Positions 1 to 12,571 are shown, counted from the first letter of the stretch. The stretch is DNA of 64,000 nucleotides from Strongyloides papillosus (GCA_005656395.1 SRSI01000050.1:124001-188000), one strand, 5' to 3'. Made by a program: numbers and translations. Notes: generated by a model not told the origin, from the letters alone.

Positions 1-1791
1 ACAGATCTACCGGAAGGAAAAAAATTAACAGATCAACTGGTTGAAACTTATTCTGCACTTAATAAGTCAAAAGTAGTAAGAGGAAATAGAAATAAAATAG
101 ATTTAGAGGAAGCAAAAAATTCAATAATCGAAAGTCAACTAAACACGTTACTGGCAGGATTACGATTCGACAATGAAGGTCCCGGACAGGGTGGAACTGC
201 CGTTGAAATACCTCCAGAGCTAAAAGCCAAGGAAAAAGAAATGTTCAAGGAGAACCAATTTAATTTACTTGCCTCAAATATGATGTCTATAAATAGAACA
301 TTACCTGATTATAGATCTAATAAATGTATAGAAAGAGCCAAAACATTTTCTAGTATATCTATGAGAGAAGTTTCAATTATCATAGTTTTTCACAATGAAG
401 CTTTCAGTACACTACTAAGAACATTACATTCCATTATAAATAGGTCAAACAATAATCTTATAAAAGAAATTATTCTCATTGATGATATGAGTGAGAAAGG
501 TAAAAAAAATTTCTATTACAATAACGATATGATATTTGATTATTTCTAGATTTTCTAAAAAAACCATTGGATGCTTATCTTAAAAGACTACCAATTGAAA
601 CACACCTTGTTCACTTACAAGAAAGAAGCGGGTTAATTAAAGCTAGACTTGTTGGAGCCAAAATGGCAAAAGCATCTATCCTGTTATTCTTGGATGCACA
701 CGTTGAATGTACAGAAGGGTGGTTAGAACCATTAATTGCCAGAGTATCAGAGGACAGAAGAAGAATTGTCGCTCCAATTATTGATGTTATCTCCGATAAC
801 AATTTTGATTACCTTACAGCATCTGCTGATGTTTGGGGTGGTTTTAATTGGAATATGAATTTTAGATGGTATCCTGTTCCAGAAAGAGAGAATAAAAGGA
901 AAAATTATGATGAAGCTGCACCTATTGAGACTCCAACGATTGCTGGTGGTTTGTTTGCCATTGAGAAGCAATTTTTCTATGATATTGGAGCTTACGATCC
1001 TCTCTTTAAAATATGGGGAGGTGAAAATCTTGAAATATCATTCAGAGCCTGGATGTGTGGTGGTTCTCTAGGTAATTTACAAATATTTAGTTAATATAAA
1101 TATTCTTTTTATAGAAATCGATGTTTGTAGTAGAGTTGGCCACGTATTCAGGGGCACAACACCATACACCTTCCCTGGAGGTACAGCAAATATCATTTAC
1201 AGAAATGCTGGAAGGACAGCAGATGTCTGGATGGATGAATATAAAGACTTCTTCTACAAAATGGTCCCAAGTGCTGCAAAAGTTGAACGAGGTGATCTTT
1301 CAGATAGAAAAAAACTTAGAAAAGATCTTCAATGCAAATCATTCAGGTGGTACCTTGAAAATATCTATCCTGAGGCACCTATTCCATATGATTTCATATC
1401 ATTAGGAAGTGTCAAAAACCTAGGAACAAATACATGTATTGATACAAAAGGCAACAAAAAAAATGGTAATCCTGGTTTAGTTAATTGTCACAATCTTGGT
1501 GGAAACCAACTTTGGTCTTTTTGTAAGAGAGGTAAACTTGCCAATGATGAAAGTTGTATAACACACCCCTCAAGTGTTATGAACTTTGATAAACAAGCTA
1601 AAATTGAACGTTGTACAATTGCAAAGATTCCTACAGATAACCAAATTTTTAAATATAATAAAGATCTACAAATTATAGTACATGTAAAAACTGGTGATTG
1701 TTTAAGGGCTGATAATGATAAAGTAATATTCCGTGAATGTGATGAGGATGATGTCTATCAAAAGTGGGAGGTTGAAGGCTATAGAGAATAG
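1..1791 (+). CDS. Polypeptide N-acetylgalactosaminyltransferase (GalNAc-T, GT27), 5' end missing
   Basis: Golgi type II enzyme that starts mucin-type O-glycosylation by moving GalNAc from UDP-GalNAc to Ser/Thr. The frame is open from base 1, so the start and membrane anchor lie outside the window. Exons read 1-499, 550-1071 and 1115-1791, with introns of 50 and 43 bp; 565 residues are visible. The glycosyltransferase domain shows [11 protein letters not shown], the metal-binding DAHVE (a DxH motif), [12 protein letters not shown] and [12 protein letters not shown]. The first splice restores the family motif around DDMSEKDFLK and the second restores CGGSLEI. The C-terminus is a ricin-B lectin domain with NQLWSF and a final QKW. 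Overall it resembles the GALNT1/GLY-3-like branch, but I do not fix the paralogue. An AATAAA lies about 90 bp after the stop. Confidence 0.93.
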
Positions 1792-2226
1792 AAATACGTC
1801 ATAAATGTTTTATTTATTTATGTATATTTATAACTAATAGATAACTATGTAATTTTATTTTATAAAAATATAAAATTGTATATAAATAAAGTTTGTACTT
1901 TATTAATTAAATAAATTTAATATATTACACCTACTATCTGGAATTTTCTATATATAGGTACCTTTTATTATTTCATATAATACTTCCTCATCATTTTAAA
2001 AATAAATTCGTTTATAATTGTAAGACTAAAAAGATTAATTTTATCACAAGTACAAGATAAATTAAATATAATATTTATGAAATCATTTCGTTGACAAACA
2101 TAATAATAATAACTAAATTAACGTCGTTAAATTTATTTGTGTCAACAAGATTAGAACGATTTGAGTATTAAATTCACTAGAATTTACCATAGAAAAAGTA
2201 GTCCCTAAAATATGACAAATATTATA
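1792..2226. other. Convergent 3' intergenic stretch
   Basis: AT-rich spacer between the convergent GalNAc-T and acyl carrier protein genes. It holds an AATAAA near 1885 for the GalNAc-T transcript. I see no other structure. Confidence 0.6.
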
Positions 2227-2695
2227 CTATTCATAAACATCTTCGCGTTCACAGATAAGTTTGAAAACATCTCTTGGGGATTTAAGTTTTTCTGAAACTT
2301 CCTGTTGAATCTCAAATCCAAATTCATCTTCAAGTGCCATCATTATTTCAACGTGGTCAAGAGAATCAAAACCAAGATCTTCCTCAAACTTTGCATCTAA
2401 TGATAATTTATCTAAACGGTCTTGTGGAAATCTATCCCACGTTTTTATGGCCTTTAATACACGTTCTTCAACCTAAAGCTTCTTAATAAGAATCAATCAA
2501 TTAACTACAAAGACGTACCTCTTTAAAAGTTAATTGTTTTGGAGGATCAAATGGTCCAAATACTTCTGCTTGTACCCATCTTCTCTGGGTGCTAATTATT
2601 GATGGAATAAATTTTTTCGTTGGCTGGAAAGCAGAACTACATCTAACAGCTACACAACTAGTTCTTAATGCCGATAAAATAGTTCTACGTAACAT
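2227..2695 (-). CDS. NDUFAB1: Mitochondrial acyl carrier protein (NDUFAB1)
   Basis: Carries growing acyl chains in mitochondrial type II fatty acid synthesis and is an accessory subunit of respiratory complex I and a partner in Fe-S cluster assembly. Exon 1 is 2519-2695 and exon 2 is 2227-2472, separated by a 46-bp intron; the product is 140 aa. The first about 45 residues are rich in Arg, Ser and Thr with few acids, as in a mitochondrial presequence. The second exon encodes the whole ACP fold, with the phosphopantetheine Ser in [10 protein letters not shown] followed by [10 protein letters not shown], and it ends in KDVYE-like EDVYE as the animal proteins do. A splice-acceptor-like TTCTTAG ends 5 nt before the ATG. 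It is the last of three close same-strand genes, which suggests a shared pre-mRNA. Confidence 0.95.
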
Positions 2696-2876
2696 TATAT
2701 CTAAGAAACATGAAAATCAGAAATAAGTAATAAAAAAATAAAAGAAAACTCTTCACGCCTTATCAAAAAATTAGGTAAAAAGAAATTGCAGATAATTACC
2801 GCTCGAAGGGAAAATGTTGGAAAAACGATTTATTTTAACAAAATTAACAATAAGACAAGACTGTAAATCAACAAAT

Positions 2877-3238
2877 TTATTTGTGTTGTTTTCTCATTTG
2901 GTTCATGATATTTTGGATTTCATCACGCTTCTTCTTGGCACGGAGATGAGTTCCAACACGGGCTTTTGTGAATTTGAAAGCTTTCTTATCACGACTGAAA
3001 TAAAAAATAATTAAAAGAACTAAGGGGAAATGACATACGAAACACGAAGCAATTCCATCATACGGCGTTCATATGGAGCGAAACCAGTAATTTCACGGAC
3101 GAGCTCACGGACAACCTTGGTCTTCTTGGTAGCGACACCGCGTTTGCGGTTTTGTCTGAGTTTACGGACGTTCTTGGTGACACGGACACCTTTCTCAAGA
3201 CCTACAGCTAATCCTTCAACGGCAGCAGATTGAACCAT
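2877..3238 (-). CDS. rpl-36: 60S ribosomal protein L36 (eL36)
   Basis: Component of the large ribosomal subunit. Exon 1 is 3039-3238 and exon 2 is 2877-2994, with a 44-bp intron whose splice rebuilds a Ser codon ([11 protein letters not shown]). The 105-aa length equals the usual animal eL36. The protein is strongly basic, with the family signatures GLEKGHxVT-like [31 protein letters not shown] and a Lys/Arg tail. A TTTTAG acceptor lies 9 nt upstream of the ATG, compatible with spliced-leader addition. The stop codon overlaps an AATAAA hexamer. It lies between epg-4 (121 bp upstream) and the ACP gene (181 bp downstream), all on the minus strand. Confidence 0.96.
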
Positions 3239-3359
3239 ACTTTAAACCTAAAACAAAATATAAAACTTAATGATAAAACGTAATTCAAGATAGTGGTGGT
3301 GGATAAACCGATAATTAACACGAAAAATAAAATAGATTTTGATATAAAAAATTTGTACA

Positions 3360-4413
3360 TTACTTAAACATAGCACGTTTTAAAGAACCGAAAATACGAT
3401 ATGAAAGTTTGTCTGCAATAAAAAAAGAAAACTTAAAAAAGGCAATACTAGGTATCTCCCTCCTAGCAGGTGTGAAATTATTTAAATACCCTGAAATAAT
3501 AAAAAACGGAAAAAGAGAAGCAAAAATGCAACCATTTATAACGGTACTTTCAGAAAATGTTGAAGCAAAAGCCAAAATTGCTCCAAATCCTACAAAATAA
3601 GGCCATGAATTTTCGATTGTTGCTATTCGCCGTTGTGCACTCCAACCCAAAGCCATCCAATAGTATTCAAAACTATACAAAGAATTAAGTAGAGATGAAT
3701 GTATGAAAATAAGAATATTATTTATAACTACAGGAAATGGAAGATATTTGAGCAAGACAGTTTGAATGTTAAAGACAAGTTCAAAAACAATTGTAAAAAT
3801 AAAGTCAGCAGCTTTAACAGAAAATGGTGAAGAGTCACAAGATATAACACCTCTATATCTCAATGCAGTGTTTGAAACATCAGAGTGCCATAAGATACTT
3901 AGGATACGGGTAAATATTATAGGAACACATCCAATCAAATGTATAATTGTGGTCAGAATAACCGTCAATTCAGATCCATTAGTTTCAACTGATTTAAAAG
4001 TCTCACAGATATATTGAATAACAGTAATTACAAATACAGAGATTAAGTTATAAGATATGATCTTAAGGATTCTAAAAGATGACCAGAGAAAGTAAAAGTA
4101 TTATAAAGAGTAATATCTAACCTTTGCCAGATGGGCATATTATTTACAGGTACTTCATCGGATGGCTTTCTTGGGCTGGTGACATCTTTCTTCTCAGCTT
4201 CTACTCGACGTCTCTCACTTAATACTGTTCTCACTTCTTTTCTTTCTTTAGCTTTGGGTTCATCATGAACTACTCTGTCAAGCTCTCTAATCACCTAAAC
4301 GTCATAATAAACATAAAAACCTAACATTTAAAGCTTACAAAAAAACCCTTTACTGAACCTTTAACACCTTCAAGAAAATCCCAAACAAATACTCGAAAAA
4401 AACTTATGGCCAT
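3360..4413 (-). CDS. epg-4: EI24/EPG-4 autophagy membrane protein
   Basis: ER multi-pass membrane protein of the EI24 (PIG8) family. In C. elegans EPG-4 acts late in autophagy, in maturation of omegasomes to autophagosomes. Exons are 4339-4413, 4122-4294 and 3360-4071, with introns of 44 and 50 bp, giving 319 aa. The first exon gives a short amphipathic N-terminus. Next comes a charged basic/acidic stretch, followed by several hydrophobic segments. The C-terminal half carries the family signature around SLYSFEYYWMALGWSAQRR, then IENSWPYFVGFG and ASLFPFFIISG, which correspond to the most conserved part of EI24. The exon 2-3 junction (AG/A) gives an Arg before the first membrane segment, as in the family. 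It starts the minus-strand run epg-4, rpl-36, ACP and is divergent from rps-14. Confidence 0.87.
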
Positions 4414-4870
4414 GTATTAGCTTAGAAAAGATATAATTAAAATATATACAGGTTAATGAGTTAAAAACAATATTTATAGGTTGAAATATACCACCAATAA
4501 ATCAGTTTAGCTAATTTTTAAAAATAAGGAAAAATAAATTTCCAAAATATCATTGAATAAAATGTGATCATTTCTCCAATAGCAAATATATGACCGTAAT
4601 ATTATCTTTTCGTTGCGAAAGAAAATGGGAAAAGTTTGACTGAGTATCATTTTACTTTCCTGTTAACTTTGGTTTTTCTTTTCTCCAAAATTTTTGAGAA
4701 TTTGTTTGATGTAATATATTTTTTAAAGTTTAAATGTAGCCTTGATAAAAGTTGTTATTAATATTGACTTAAAGATTAATTTATTAGGAGATTTCCGTTA
4801 TTTTGTTATTTTTCATTTTCCCCTATTTTATAACGTAATAACATAATTGTTGTAGGGAATAAAATAAAAA
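4414..4870. promoter_or_regulatory. Divergent promoter region, epg-4 / rps-14
   Basis: A 457-bp spacer between two divergent start codons, so it should contain both promoters. It is AT-rich with T-tracts. A GTTGTAG acceptor-like site ends about 15 nt before the rps-14 ATG. No specific factor site was recognised. Confidence 0.5.
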
Positions 4871-5375
4871 ATGTCCGGCCGTAAAGGAAAGGTTCGTGAG
4901 GAACAACCAGTCATCAGCTTGGGACCACAAGTACGTGAAGGAGAAATCGTCTTCGGTGTTGCACATATCTATGCTTCATTCAACGATACCTTCGTCCACG
5001 TTACTGATCTTTCAGGTAATTCCACATCATAAAAACTATCTCTAAAAAAATACCATCTTTCCAGGAAAGGAAACCGTCATTAAAGTTACTGGAGGTATGA
5101 AAGTCAAAGCCGATCGTGATGAATCATCCCCATACGCTGCTATGCTTGCCGCTCAAGATGTTTCTGAACGTTGTAAGATGGTTGGAATAAATGCTCTTCA
5201 TATTAAACTTCGTGCCACAGGAGGAACAAAAACTAAAACACCAGGACCAGGAGCTCAATCTGCCCTCCGTGCTTTGGCTCGTTCTGGAATGAAAATTGGA
5301 CGTATCGAAGATGTTACCCCAATTCCATCCGATTGTACCAGAAGAAAGGGAGGTCGTCGTGGACGTCGTCTTTAA
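4871..5375 (+). CDS. rps-14: 40S ribosomal protein S14 (uS11)
   Basis: Component of the small-subunit platform. Exon 1 is 4871-5015 and exon 2 is 5065-5375, with a 49-bp intron; the 151-aa length is exactly that usual for animal S14. Signatures include [21 protein letters not shown], the [23 protein letters not shown] block, and the basic C-terminus ending in GGRRGRRL. Codon use is richer in C-ending codons than in neighbouring genes, as expected for a highly expressed gene. NDUFAF7 starts 155 bp downstream on the same strand. Confidence 0.97.
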
Positions 5376-5530
5376 TTTTTTATTTGTTATTTGTTTTATA
5401 CGCAGAAGTTTTTTCATAAATGGCGTTTGTTGAATGATTAAAATTTTGTATCATAGTTTTATTAAAATATTACTCAGTTTTCACTAATTTATATCTTTAA
5501 ATGTTTTAAGATATATTTATTTGTAGTGTT

Positions 5531-6886
5531 ATGATATCTTTTTCACGTTATTTCAAACAGTTGAGAGGTTGTTCTACAAAGATCCCAATAATTAACAGGA
5601 ATTTAAATAAAAAAAATGAAAACCATCTAGAAAAATTTATAAAAGATAAGATTAAGGTTTCTGGACCTATAACAGTATACGAATATATGCAGTTGTCTAG
5701 TGGTAGTGCTTCTGGATATTATAATAAATTTGACAGTGATAAAGTATGTTAAATGATTTTTATTCTAATTTTTTCAAGTTTAAAATATTCGGTAGTAAAG
5801 GTGATTTCATAACTGCACCTGAAGTATCACAAATATTTGGAGAATCTATAGCTATATGGATTTACTCTGAATTAGCATGCACCGGATATAAAAATGAATG
5901 GCAACTGGTGGAGTGTGGTCCAGGATCAGGGAAATTGATGAGTGATGTTTTATCGTCTCTTAGAAGATTTGATCCACTACGAAATTTGTCAGTGCATCTA
6001 CTGGAAGTTTCAAATTCCTTATCAGAGGTACAAGAAAAAACACTTTGTGGTTCAAACAGCGAGATCATTCATGATAAAAACTATTATAGGCATAATAAAA
6101 CATTTGACGGTATAGATATTTATTGGTACAAACTAATAGATGATATCCCCGAAAAGTTTTCAGTTTTTATTGGTAATGAATTTTTAGATGCATTACCGAT
6201 TCATCAATTTCAAAGAAATGAGAATAATAACAAATTCCATGAGATTTATATTAATCTTAATGAGAAAAATGAATTAGTTTTCATGAAAAGTAAAGGTGCA
6301 AATCTCCATACAGTGGGAATGATTCCTGACTACATAAAAAACCGGGATTCAATAAAACAATATGAACTTTCTCCTGATGCTGGGGCATTTATAACACAAA
6401 TTACACAAAGGTTTGTCTAAATTTTATGATACTTTTCAAATCTTTAGGTTGATTTATTATGGTGGTTTCGGATTGTTTATTGACTATGGTCATAACGGTG
6501 AAAGACAAACATTTTCATTACGTGGATATAAAAATCACAAAGAGGTAGAAAATTTGCTAGATAACCCAGGTGAATATGATATTACAGCAGATGTGAATTT
6601 CGAGTTTCTAAGGAAACTCGTGGAGAATGATGCATTAGTTTTTGGGCCAATAACACAAAAAGATTTCATCCTCCGTTTAGGTGGTGCAATGAGACTTAAA
6701 TTACTCCTTCGTGGACTTGGGAAGGATGAAGAAAAACAGAAACAATTATTTGATTCATTTGATGTACTTGTAGGTACAGAAGATCAAAAGATGGGTTTGA
6801 AGTTTAAGGCGATGAGTATATTTCCAAAAACGTTAAAAGGAATTATGGACAAAAGAGGTGGTTATCCTTTGGCTTTTAAAAATTAG
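5531..6886 (+). CDS. NDUFAF7: Complex I assembly methyltransferase NDUFAF7 (MidA family)
   Basis: Mitochondrial arginine methyltransferase that dimethylates the NDUFS2 subunit early in complex I assembly. Exons are 5531-5743, 5779-6410 and 6448-6886; the two introns are only 35 and 37 bp. The product is 427 aa (about 440 in mammals). The N-terminus is basic, Ser-rich and free of acids, like a presequence. Family motifs include GPITVYEYMQ, FGSKGDFITAPEVSQIFGE, the SAM-binding VECGPGSGKL (G-x-G-x-G type), FIGNEFLDALPIHQFQ and GLFIDYGHNG. A TTTGTAG acceptor ends 4 nt before the ATG, which suggests spliced-leader addition downstream of rps-14 and hence a possible two-gene operon. Confidence 0.93.
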
Positions 6887-7153
6887 ATGAACTTTTACAA
6901 TACTATTTTTTTCTTAGGTTTTTAAATAACACTGATCAATTAATATAAATTATTTTACAACGTTCATTAAAATATCCGGTTTTCCATTGCTAAATTAAAA
7001 AATTGTGACCTAAATTTATTCTAAAAGGTTGTTCAATTTTATACAGTACTTTTAATTTTTAATAACCAAATTTGAATAAATTTAGTATTTACAACCAACA
7101 AATTTACAAAGAAAATAACACAATTGATAAAAAATTGTAAGCAATTGCATTAA

Positions 7154-8218
7154 TTAAAATATTGGAGGTAAATCTGGAGCAAGATTAATTGTATTTGTAG
7201 AATTCGTCTTCTGAGTTTGGGGTTTTCCCCATTTAACGGAGAGTCTTTTATCATTGATAGTCAAATTATTAAATGTAGCTGCAGCTGCTTTTTCCGCAGC
7301 ACTTCTTGTACCAAATGTAACAAAACCACATCCTTTTTCTGGTAGAACGGTTACATTTGTAATTTCTCCATATTGGTAGAAATTATCTCTGAGATCATCT
7401 TCATCTACGTCACTCAAACCACCAATATACAAGGTTGTTATGGTAATATCTTCTGGTGGTATTAATTTCGGTAAAGCATTAGCTTTATTTAATAGTTTAG
7501 ATGCAACAGGATCGTTTTGTCCATAATAACGATCTTTAATATTCTGTTGAGATAGTGGATTATCTGGGTCTTTTGGCATTTCATGACGATACGGACATTC
7601 ATCACCTCTCTTACATTCTCCTTTAACAAAAAATGAACATATATGTGATTTGTTACGATCATAATATGGTTGTGTTCTTGCAAGTTTTGTTAAAATTGTA
7701 TTTTTTCCATCATCAATAATCTGACCATATGCTCCACCAGGTGTTGTTCCATCAGTTAATGACAAGTTTCTTTCCTGTTGTTGAAGGTAAAATTCTTTAT
7801 TAGCACCTTCCTTTGGCATATTATCATTAACTTGGAGAATTTGATCACGAACTTGAACTGGAAGACCATATTGAAGATCCAACAAACATGTTTGACAGAC
7901 ATTTTTCAGTTTTGCACATAACTGACAAATTTCAGTACTTTTATATCTAGCACCACGACCGGGAAGCCATCGGAATGATGTGAAAACACGAGTACAAACT
8001 TTGCATTCCGAGGAATTTTTACTTTTCATCTGGAATATTATATAAGTTAGAAAAAATTCAATAACCTACCATTCTTCCATAAGGATTTGGACCCAAACAT
8101 GTTTCACAAATAATTGGAAATTCCTACAATAAATAATAAAACATATTAATCGCGATAAACATACCCCTGTATCACTTTGACTTCTTATATTGTAGTTTCC
8201 TGCAGCACGGTAAGCCAT
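7154..8218 (-). CDS. rbm-22: Pre-mRNA-splicing factor RBM22 (Cwc2/ECM2-like)
   Basis: Spliceosomal RNA-binding protein that contacts U6 and the intron near the catalytic centre. Exons are 8165-8218, 8070-8123 and 7154-8029, with introns of 41 and 40 bp; the product is 327 aa. Two 54-bp first exons encode [11 protein letters not shown], the start of the N-terminal Cys-rich zinc region that continues as [24 protein letters not shown] zinc finger follows ([19 protein letters not shown]), then [13 protein letters not shown] and one RRM with RNP2-like TLYIGGL and RNP1-like KGCGFVTF. The long Pro-rich tail of the vertebrate protein is missing; the protein stops about 30 residues after the RRM. It lies 523 bp downstream of eftu-2 on the same strand. 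Confidence 0.95.
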
Positions 8219-8741
8219 ATTAAATGATAAAACAATTTGTTTTCAAGAAGTATTTATGAAATATACTAGCTTAAACTAATAAATTGAAGAATTGTTTTTT
8301 TTTTCAGAGTGATACTTGTACACAATCGCGTTGAGACCATACTTTTCTTGAAGTTTTTTATTTTCTATAAATAGTTCACTTTCAAATATTGTACTTGTAT
8401 TTAAACTTTTGTATCGTAGTTTGGTTCGTATAAGTTTTTTAAATGCACTTTAAATGAGTTCATTTGTGTTGTTGAGTAATTTTAAGAAAATGAATGTTAA
8501 CTTTTCCTTTTCAACTAGGTAAATGGAAAACGTTTCCACCACTTTTCATTTGAAATACATTCTATTTGGTTTTATAAACCGTAATTGTTATAAAGTTTCA
8601 CCAACTCTTAAAATATTTTAAAGAAAAAAATTTTATCACGATTTTAATTTAAATTAATAAACATCAACATATAATATACACAATAACAAAAATGAAAATT
8701 ATTTACTTAAATAATGTTTAAAATAAAAAGTAAAAGAAATA
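8219..8741. other. Spacer between eftu-2 and rbm-22
   Basis: 523 bp of AT-rich sequence holding the 3' end of eftu-2 and the promoter or trans-splice region of rbm-22. No open reading frame of note and no RNA gene seen. Confidence 0.5.
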
Positions 8742-11731
8742 CTATTGTACATGGAAATCTCCAGCATAACTTTTCAAGATCTCTGGATTTTTTGCCAACT
8801 CCAAAAGCATTGGATCATCAAAGAATTTAACAACAGACACATCTTCACTAAGTCCCTTTCTTCTCCTAGTTTTGATCATAAATTCACGAGCCAAAAATGG
8901 AGCTGGTAGAGGTTCTAAAGGTTTTATACAAATAGATTTGTCCAAAGGATCACCAGGAACAATCTGCCAGTGGTTAAATGTAGACATACAAAATGATTGT
9001 CCTTGGGTGTGTGTTCTGAGATCAGTTTCAAAACCAAATGAATCAATTACAGGAATGTATGCATTTAAAACATATAAAGGTGATCCAGGTAAGGGTGAGT
9101 CTTTAGTAACGTGCCCTCTTCGTTTATTCAAAACTTCATAGACAGCAGGAATACAATCTCCTGGTGCTACAACTTCAACTAAGTAGTATGGCTCCATTAA
9201 TCTTGGTGTTGACATTAAGAATGCGGAGTAAGCTACACGACGTGATGTTGGAATCATTTGTCCACCACCTCTGTAAAGAGATTCTTTAGCGATTTCTGCA
9301 TCCATTATTTTAAATTTAACATTTCTTATTGGTTCTTCACATAATGGTCCTTCTCTTGTTGCCCATTGGAAACCTTGGACAATACTTTCTTTGACGCATC
9401 CCAACAAATCTTTGTCCACTTCTGATGGTAATGTATCATCACACAAGATATTTGGGCCATTATTATCAGGTCCGAAAGCCCATATTGATCTAGAAGCTAA
9501 AATATCCCAATTATACTTTTTCTCAAAGAATTTTCCTAGTTTCTTCTTATTCCATTCAATATTAACTTCCTCCTTTTCTATATCTTCAGCAATACCTTCC
9601 TCCAAAGCTTCACAAAACATTGTTAATTTATTTCTCTTGTTAGGTGTTTCCGCGAAACACTTCATTTGTGATGTTTCAATTACTGTTTCACAGAATGGAA
9701 CAACTGGATCTGCAACTTTTATATCAATTTCCCAATAAACTTTTCTCATATCGTGCATAACACAATCCATGTATAATTCACCAGTTCCTAAAAGTACGTG
9801 TTCTCCTGATTCTTCTACTCTTGTTGTCAGTAATGGGAATGATTTGTTAACTTTCCGTAAGGAATCTAACATTTTTGGAAGTTCTGATGGATTGATAGGT
9901 TCAATTGCTAATTTTACTACACTTTTGGTGTTAAACTTTAATGGTCTGAAGATATATAACTCTTCCTTTATGTTAATATCCATAATTGTTGATGTCTTCA
10001 TGATTGGTTCATCAATTCCTTCAATCAGCACCCAATTTCCTGCTGAAACACTGGGAACTTCTATATTATATCTACCCATACAAATATATAACTTTCCAAC
10101 TGTCATTATTCTTGAATCCTCCTCATCCTGAATACTATAACGTTCTCCTAAAATTCTTATACTCTGCCCTACTGTTAATGTCCCACTAAAAATCCTTCCA
10201 AAAACGTGGAAATTGATAGCATCAGTAGTTGTGTAATTCTTAACAGTATTTATAATTAAAGGACCCTTAGGATCACATTTATCAATTGCATTACTTATAA
10301 GTGTCTCAGCCGGACCAGTATAATAAACCTCTCTCTTAGTTATCCCATTCTTCAATGGAGACTTAAAATTTTTAACAACTAAATCAACAAATGCAGTAAA
10401 GTCACCAAAGAATCTTTTACAAATTAATGAAATCAAGGGTCTTATATTCATTTTCTGTTCTTTTTTAGTTAAGTGAATTGATAGCTCAGCCATGATACTA
10501 GAGAGTGTTGTATCAACATCACCCACAACTTGAGAGAATATCTTGTAGATTGGTTCTAAGATAAATTGAACGAATGTCCTTGGACAGTCTGGGTACGGCA
10601 TTTTTCTTACGAATTTTCTGGTTTTTGGATCCATGTAAATGTCACCCCATAGGCGTTTGCTAAACTCATCGGCGTTTACATTTGCTGTTTTAGCGTAAAT
10701 TTGAGAGAATGTTAATGTGGAGAAACAGATATTGTATCGGGAACTTGCAAAAATTACATTGTTTAACAGTGGCGACATTACTTGGACATTCTCATCATTT
10801 GAGAATGTCTGAAGAATGGTGTTAATTTGATCCAAGATGAAACGTAATTTAAGATAAGCATCATTTGGGTGTAATTTTAATTCTAGTATGAAACGATCAA
10901 TTTTGTTTATACACACTGTGATAGGTAACTTCTCCAGTACTGCATGTTTAAGGAGCCTTTCTGTATTCATCATCACACCTTCGTGAGCATCAATAACTAC
11001 TACGACTCCATCTGCAACACGAAGTGCAGCTGTAACTTCATCACTAAAATTCATATGTCCAGGAGTGTCAATAATATTTAAGAGATAACTTTTCTGTCTC
11101 GATGTTTCCATTATCAACGACATCGGCATAGATTTTATGGATAAACCTCTTTGTTGTTCAATATAAAGAGTATCCGTAAATCTAGTATCTTTATCATCTG
11201 CTCTAACAAAATCTGGATGTGTTTGTTCAATTAAACAATCCATAAACGTAGTTTTTCCGTGATGTAAATTACCAATTATTGCAACATTTCGCATCAATTC
11301 TGGGTAATCCATCATATCAACGAGGAATTCCTTTTTAAATACAGTATTTGGTAAGTTATATTCCTCGGTTTTGAACTTCCTTTGTCCGACTGGCTTAACA
11401 ATTGGTTCCGTTAATGGTTGTGCATCCTCTTCCTCAACCAAAATTTCAACACCCTCACCGTAAACTTCAACGGCTGATGGATAGTATTTCTTGTCCTCAT
11501 GGAGGACAACCGCATTTGAGGTATTCCGATGTTCATCATCTTCCATAGTAACACCATCATTATCATTCTGAAAATTAAATGAAAAAAAAAGTGGTTAAAA
11601 ATGAAACATACATCTGAATCGGAATGATCTGATTCTTGGCGATTTAATTGGTCATTATTATCTTCATCATCATCAGAATCTAATTCTGGTCCAATATAAT
11701 TTCCGAATTCATCATACAAATCCTCATCCAT
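8742..11731 (-). CDS. eftu-2: U5 snRNP GTPase EFTUD2/Snu114
   Basis: EF-2-like GTPase of the U5 snRNP that controls spliceosome activation and disassembly together with Brr2 and Prp8. Exon 1 is 11612-11731 and exon 2 is 8742-11567, with a 44-bp intron; the product is 981 aa (972 in human). I chose the inner ATG at 11731, not the in-frame ATG nine bases upstream, because [20 protein letters not shown] matches the family start. An acidic N-terminus leads into EDxQPLTEPI-like [14 protein letters not shown]. GTPase motifs are GNLHHGKTT (G1), DTPGH (G3) and NKID (G4). The EF-2-type domains II-V follow, including [16 protein letters not shown], and a C-terminus [11 protein letters not shown]. Essentially full length and intact. 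Confidence 0.97.
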
Positions 11732-12571
11732 GTTAAGCAAATAGTTTTAGTTGTAAAAAAGAAGTTTAAGTGTTACTTTGAAAATTTAAAAAATGCTAGT
11801 TGTGGTAAAACGTCACTACATTGCCAAACATCCTGTAGAGAATGGAATGTAAAAAATCCGGGTTGTTGTAAAAATTATTTAGAATGGATTTTTTTACTTT
11901 TTTTTCAATTTCTTTCGTTTATATTATTTTTTTAATATTTTGGTAGTGTGATAAATTATATATCTTTATGTATATGTAAACTCATTTTATTATTCATTCT
12001 TTTCTAATGTGTTGTAAAAAAAATTCTAGACAAATTTATATATGAATTTTAATAAAAATATAATTCTTATTACTATAAATAAATAATTTTGAGAATCCTA
12101 CTAGAAATAATTATTTTCCCATGTAAAACAATAAAAGGTTTATATAATCTTTATCTCATCATTGGTCAAAACAAAAATATTCAAAATTTATTCTTTAATT
12201 GAAAATTTTTAAACAAAAAGCAGATAATTCGAATTTCAATGGATAAAAAAATGTTGTGTTAAGTATGAAAATTTATTTATTGAGAGTATAATTTAATTAT
12301 AACGTTAAATAAATGTGACAATCAATTATTTTTTGAAGATTAAGCAATAAACACGATAATGAAGAACGTGAGTAACTTGTCTAATATTTATTTTTATACA
12401 GTTGTAAAATTTTATTAAGACAAAGTTTAATTTTTTTGTGACAATATATACGAGTTTAAATTAATTTCTGACGGTATTAGATGATTCCCTTACTAAATTT
12501 GTGACGTTACTTTTAAACTTGTATTAGTTAACTTATTGTTTAATAAAAGCACTTTTACAATATTTACGTGT
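11732..12571. other. Intergenic, AT-rich
   Basis: Upstream region of eftu-2 and unique DNA before the duplicated CC-gene unit begins near 12572. No gene-like frame or RNA gene recognised. Confidence 0.5.

Noticed and set aside
11732..11740. Use of the upstream ATG at 11740 as the eftu-2 start
   Set aside because: The inner ATG at 11731 gives the conserved [17 protein letters not shown] start found in the family.
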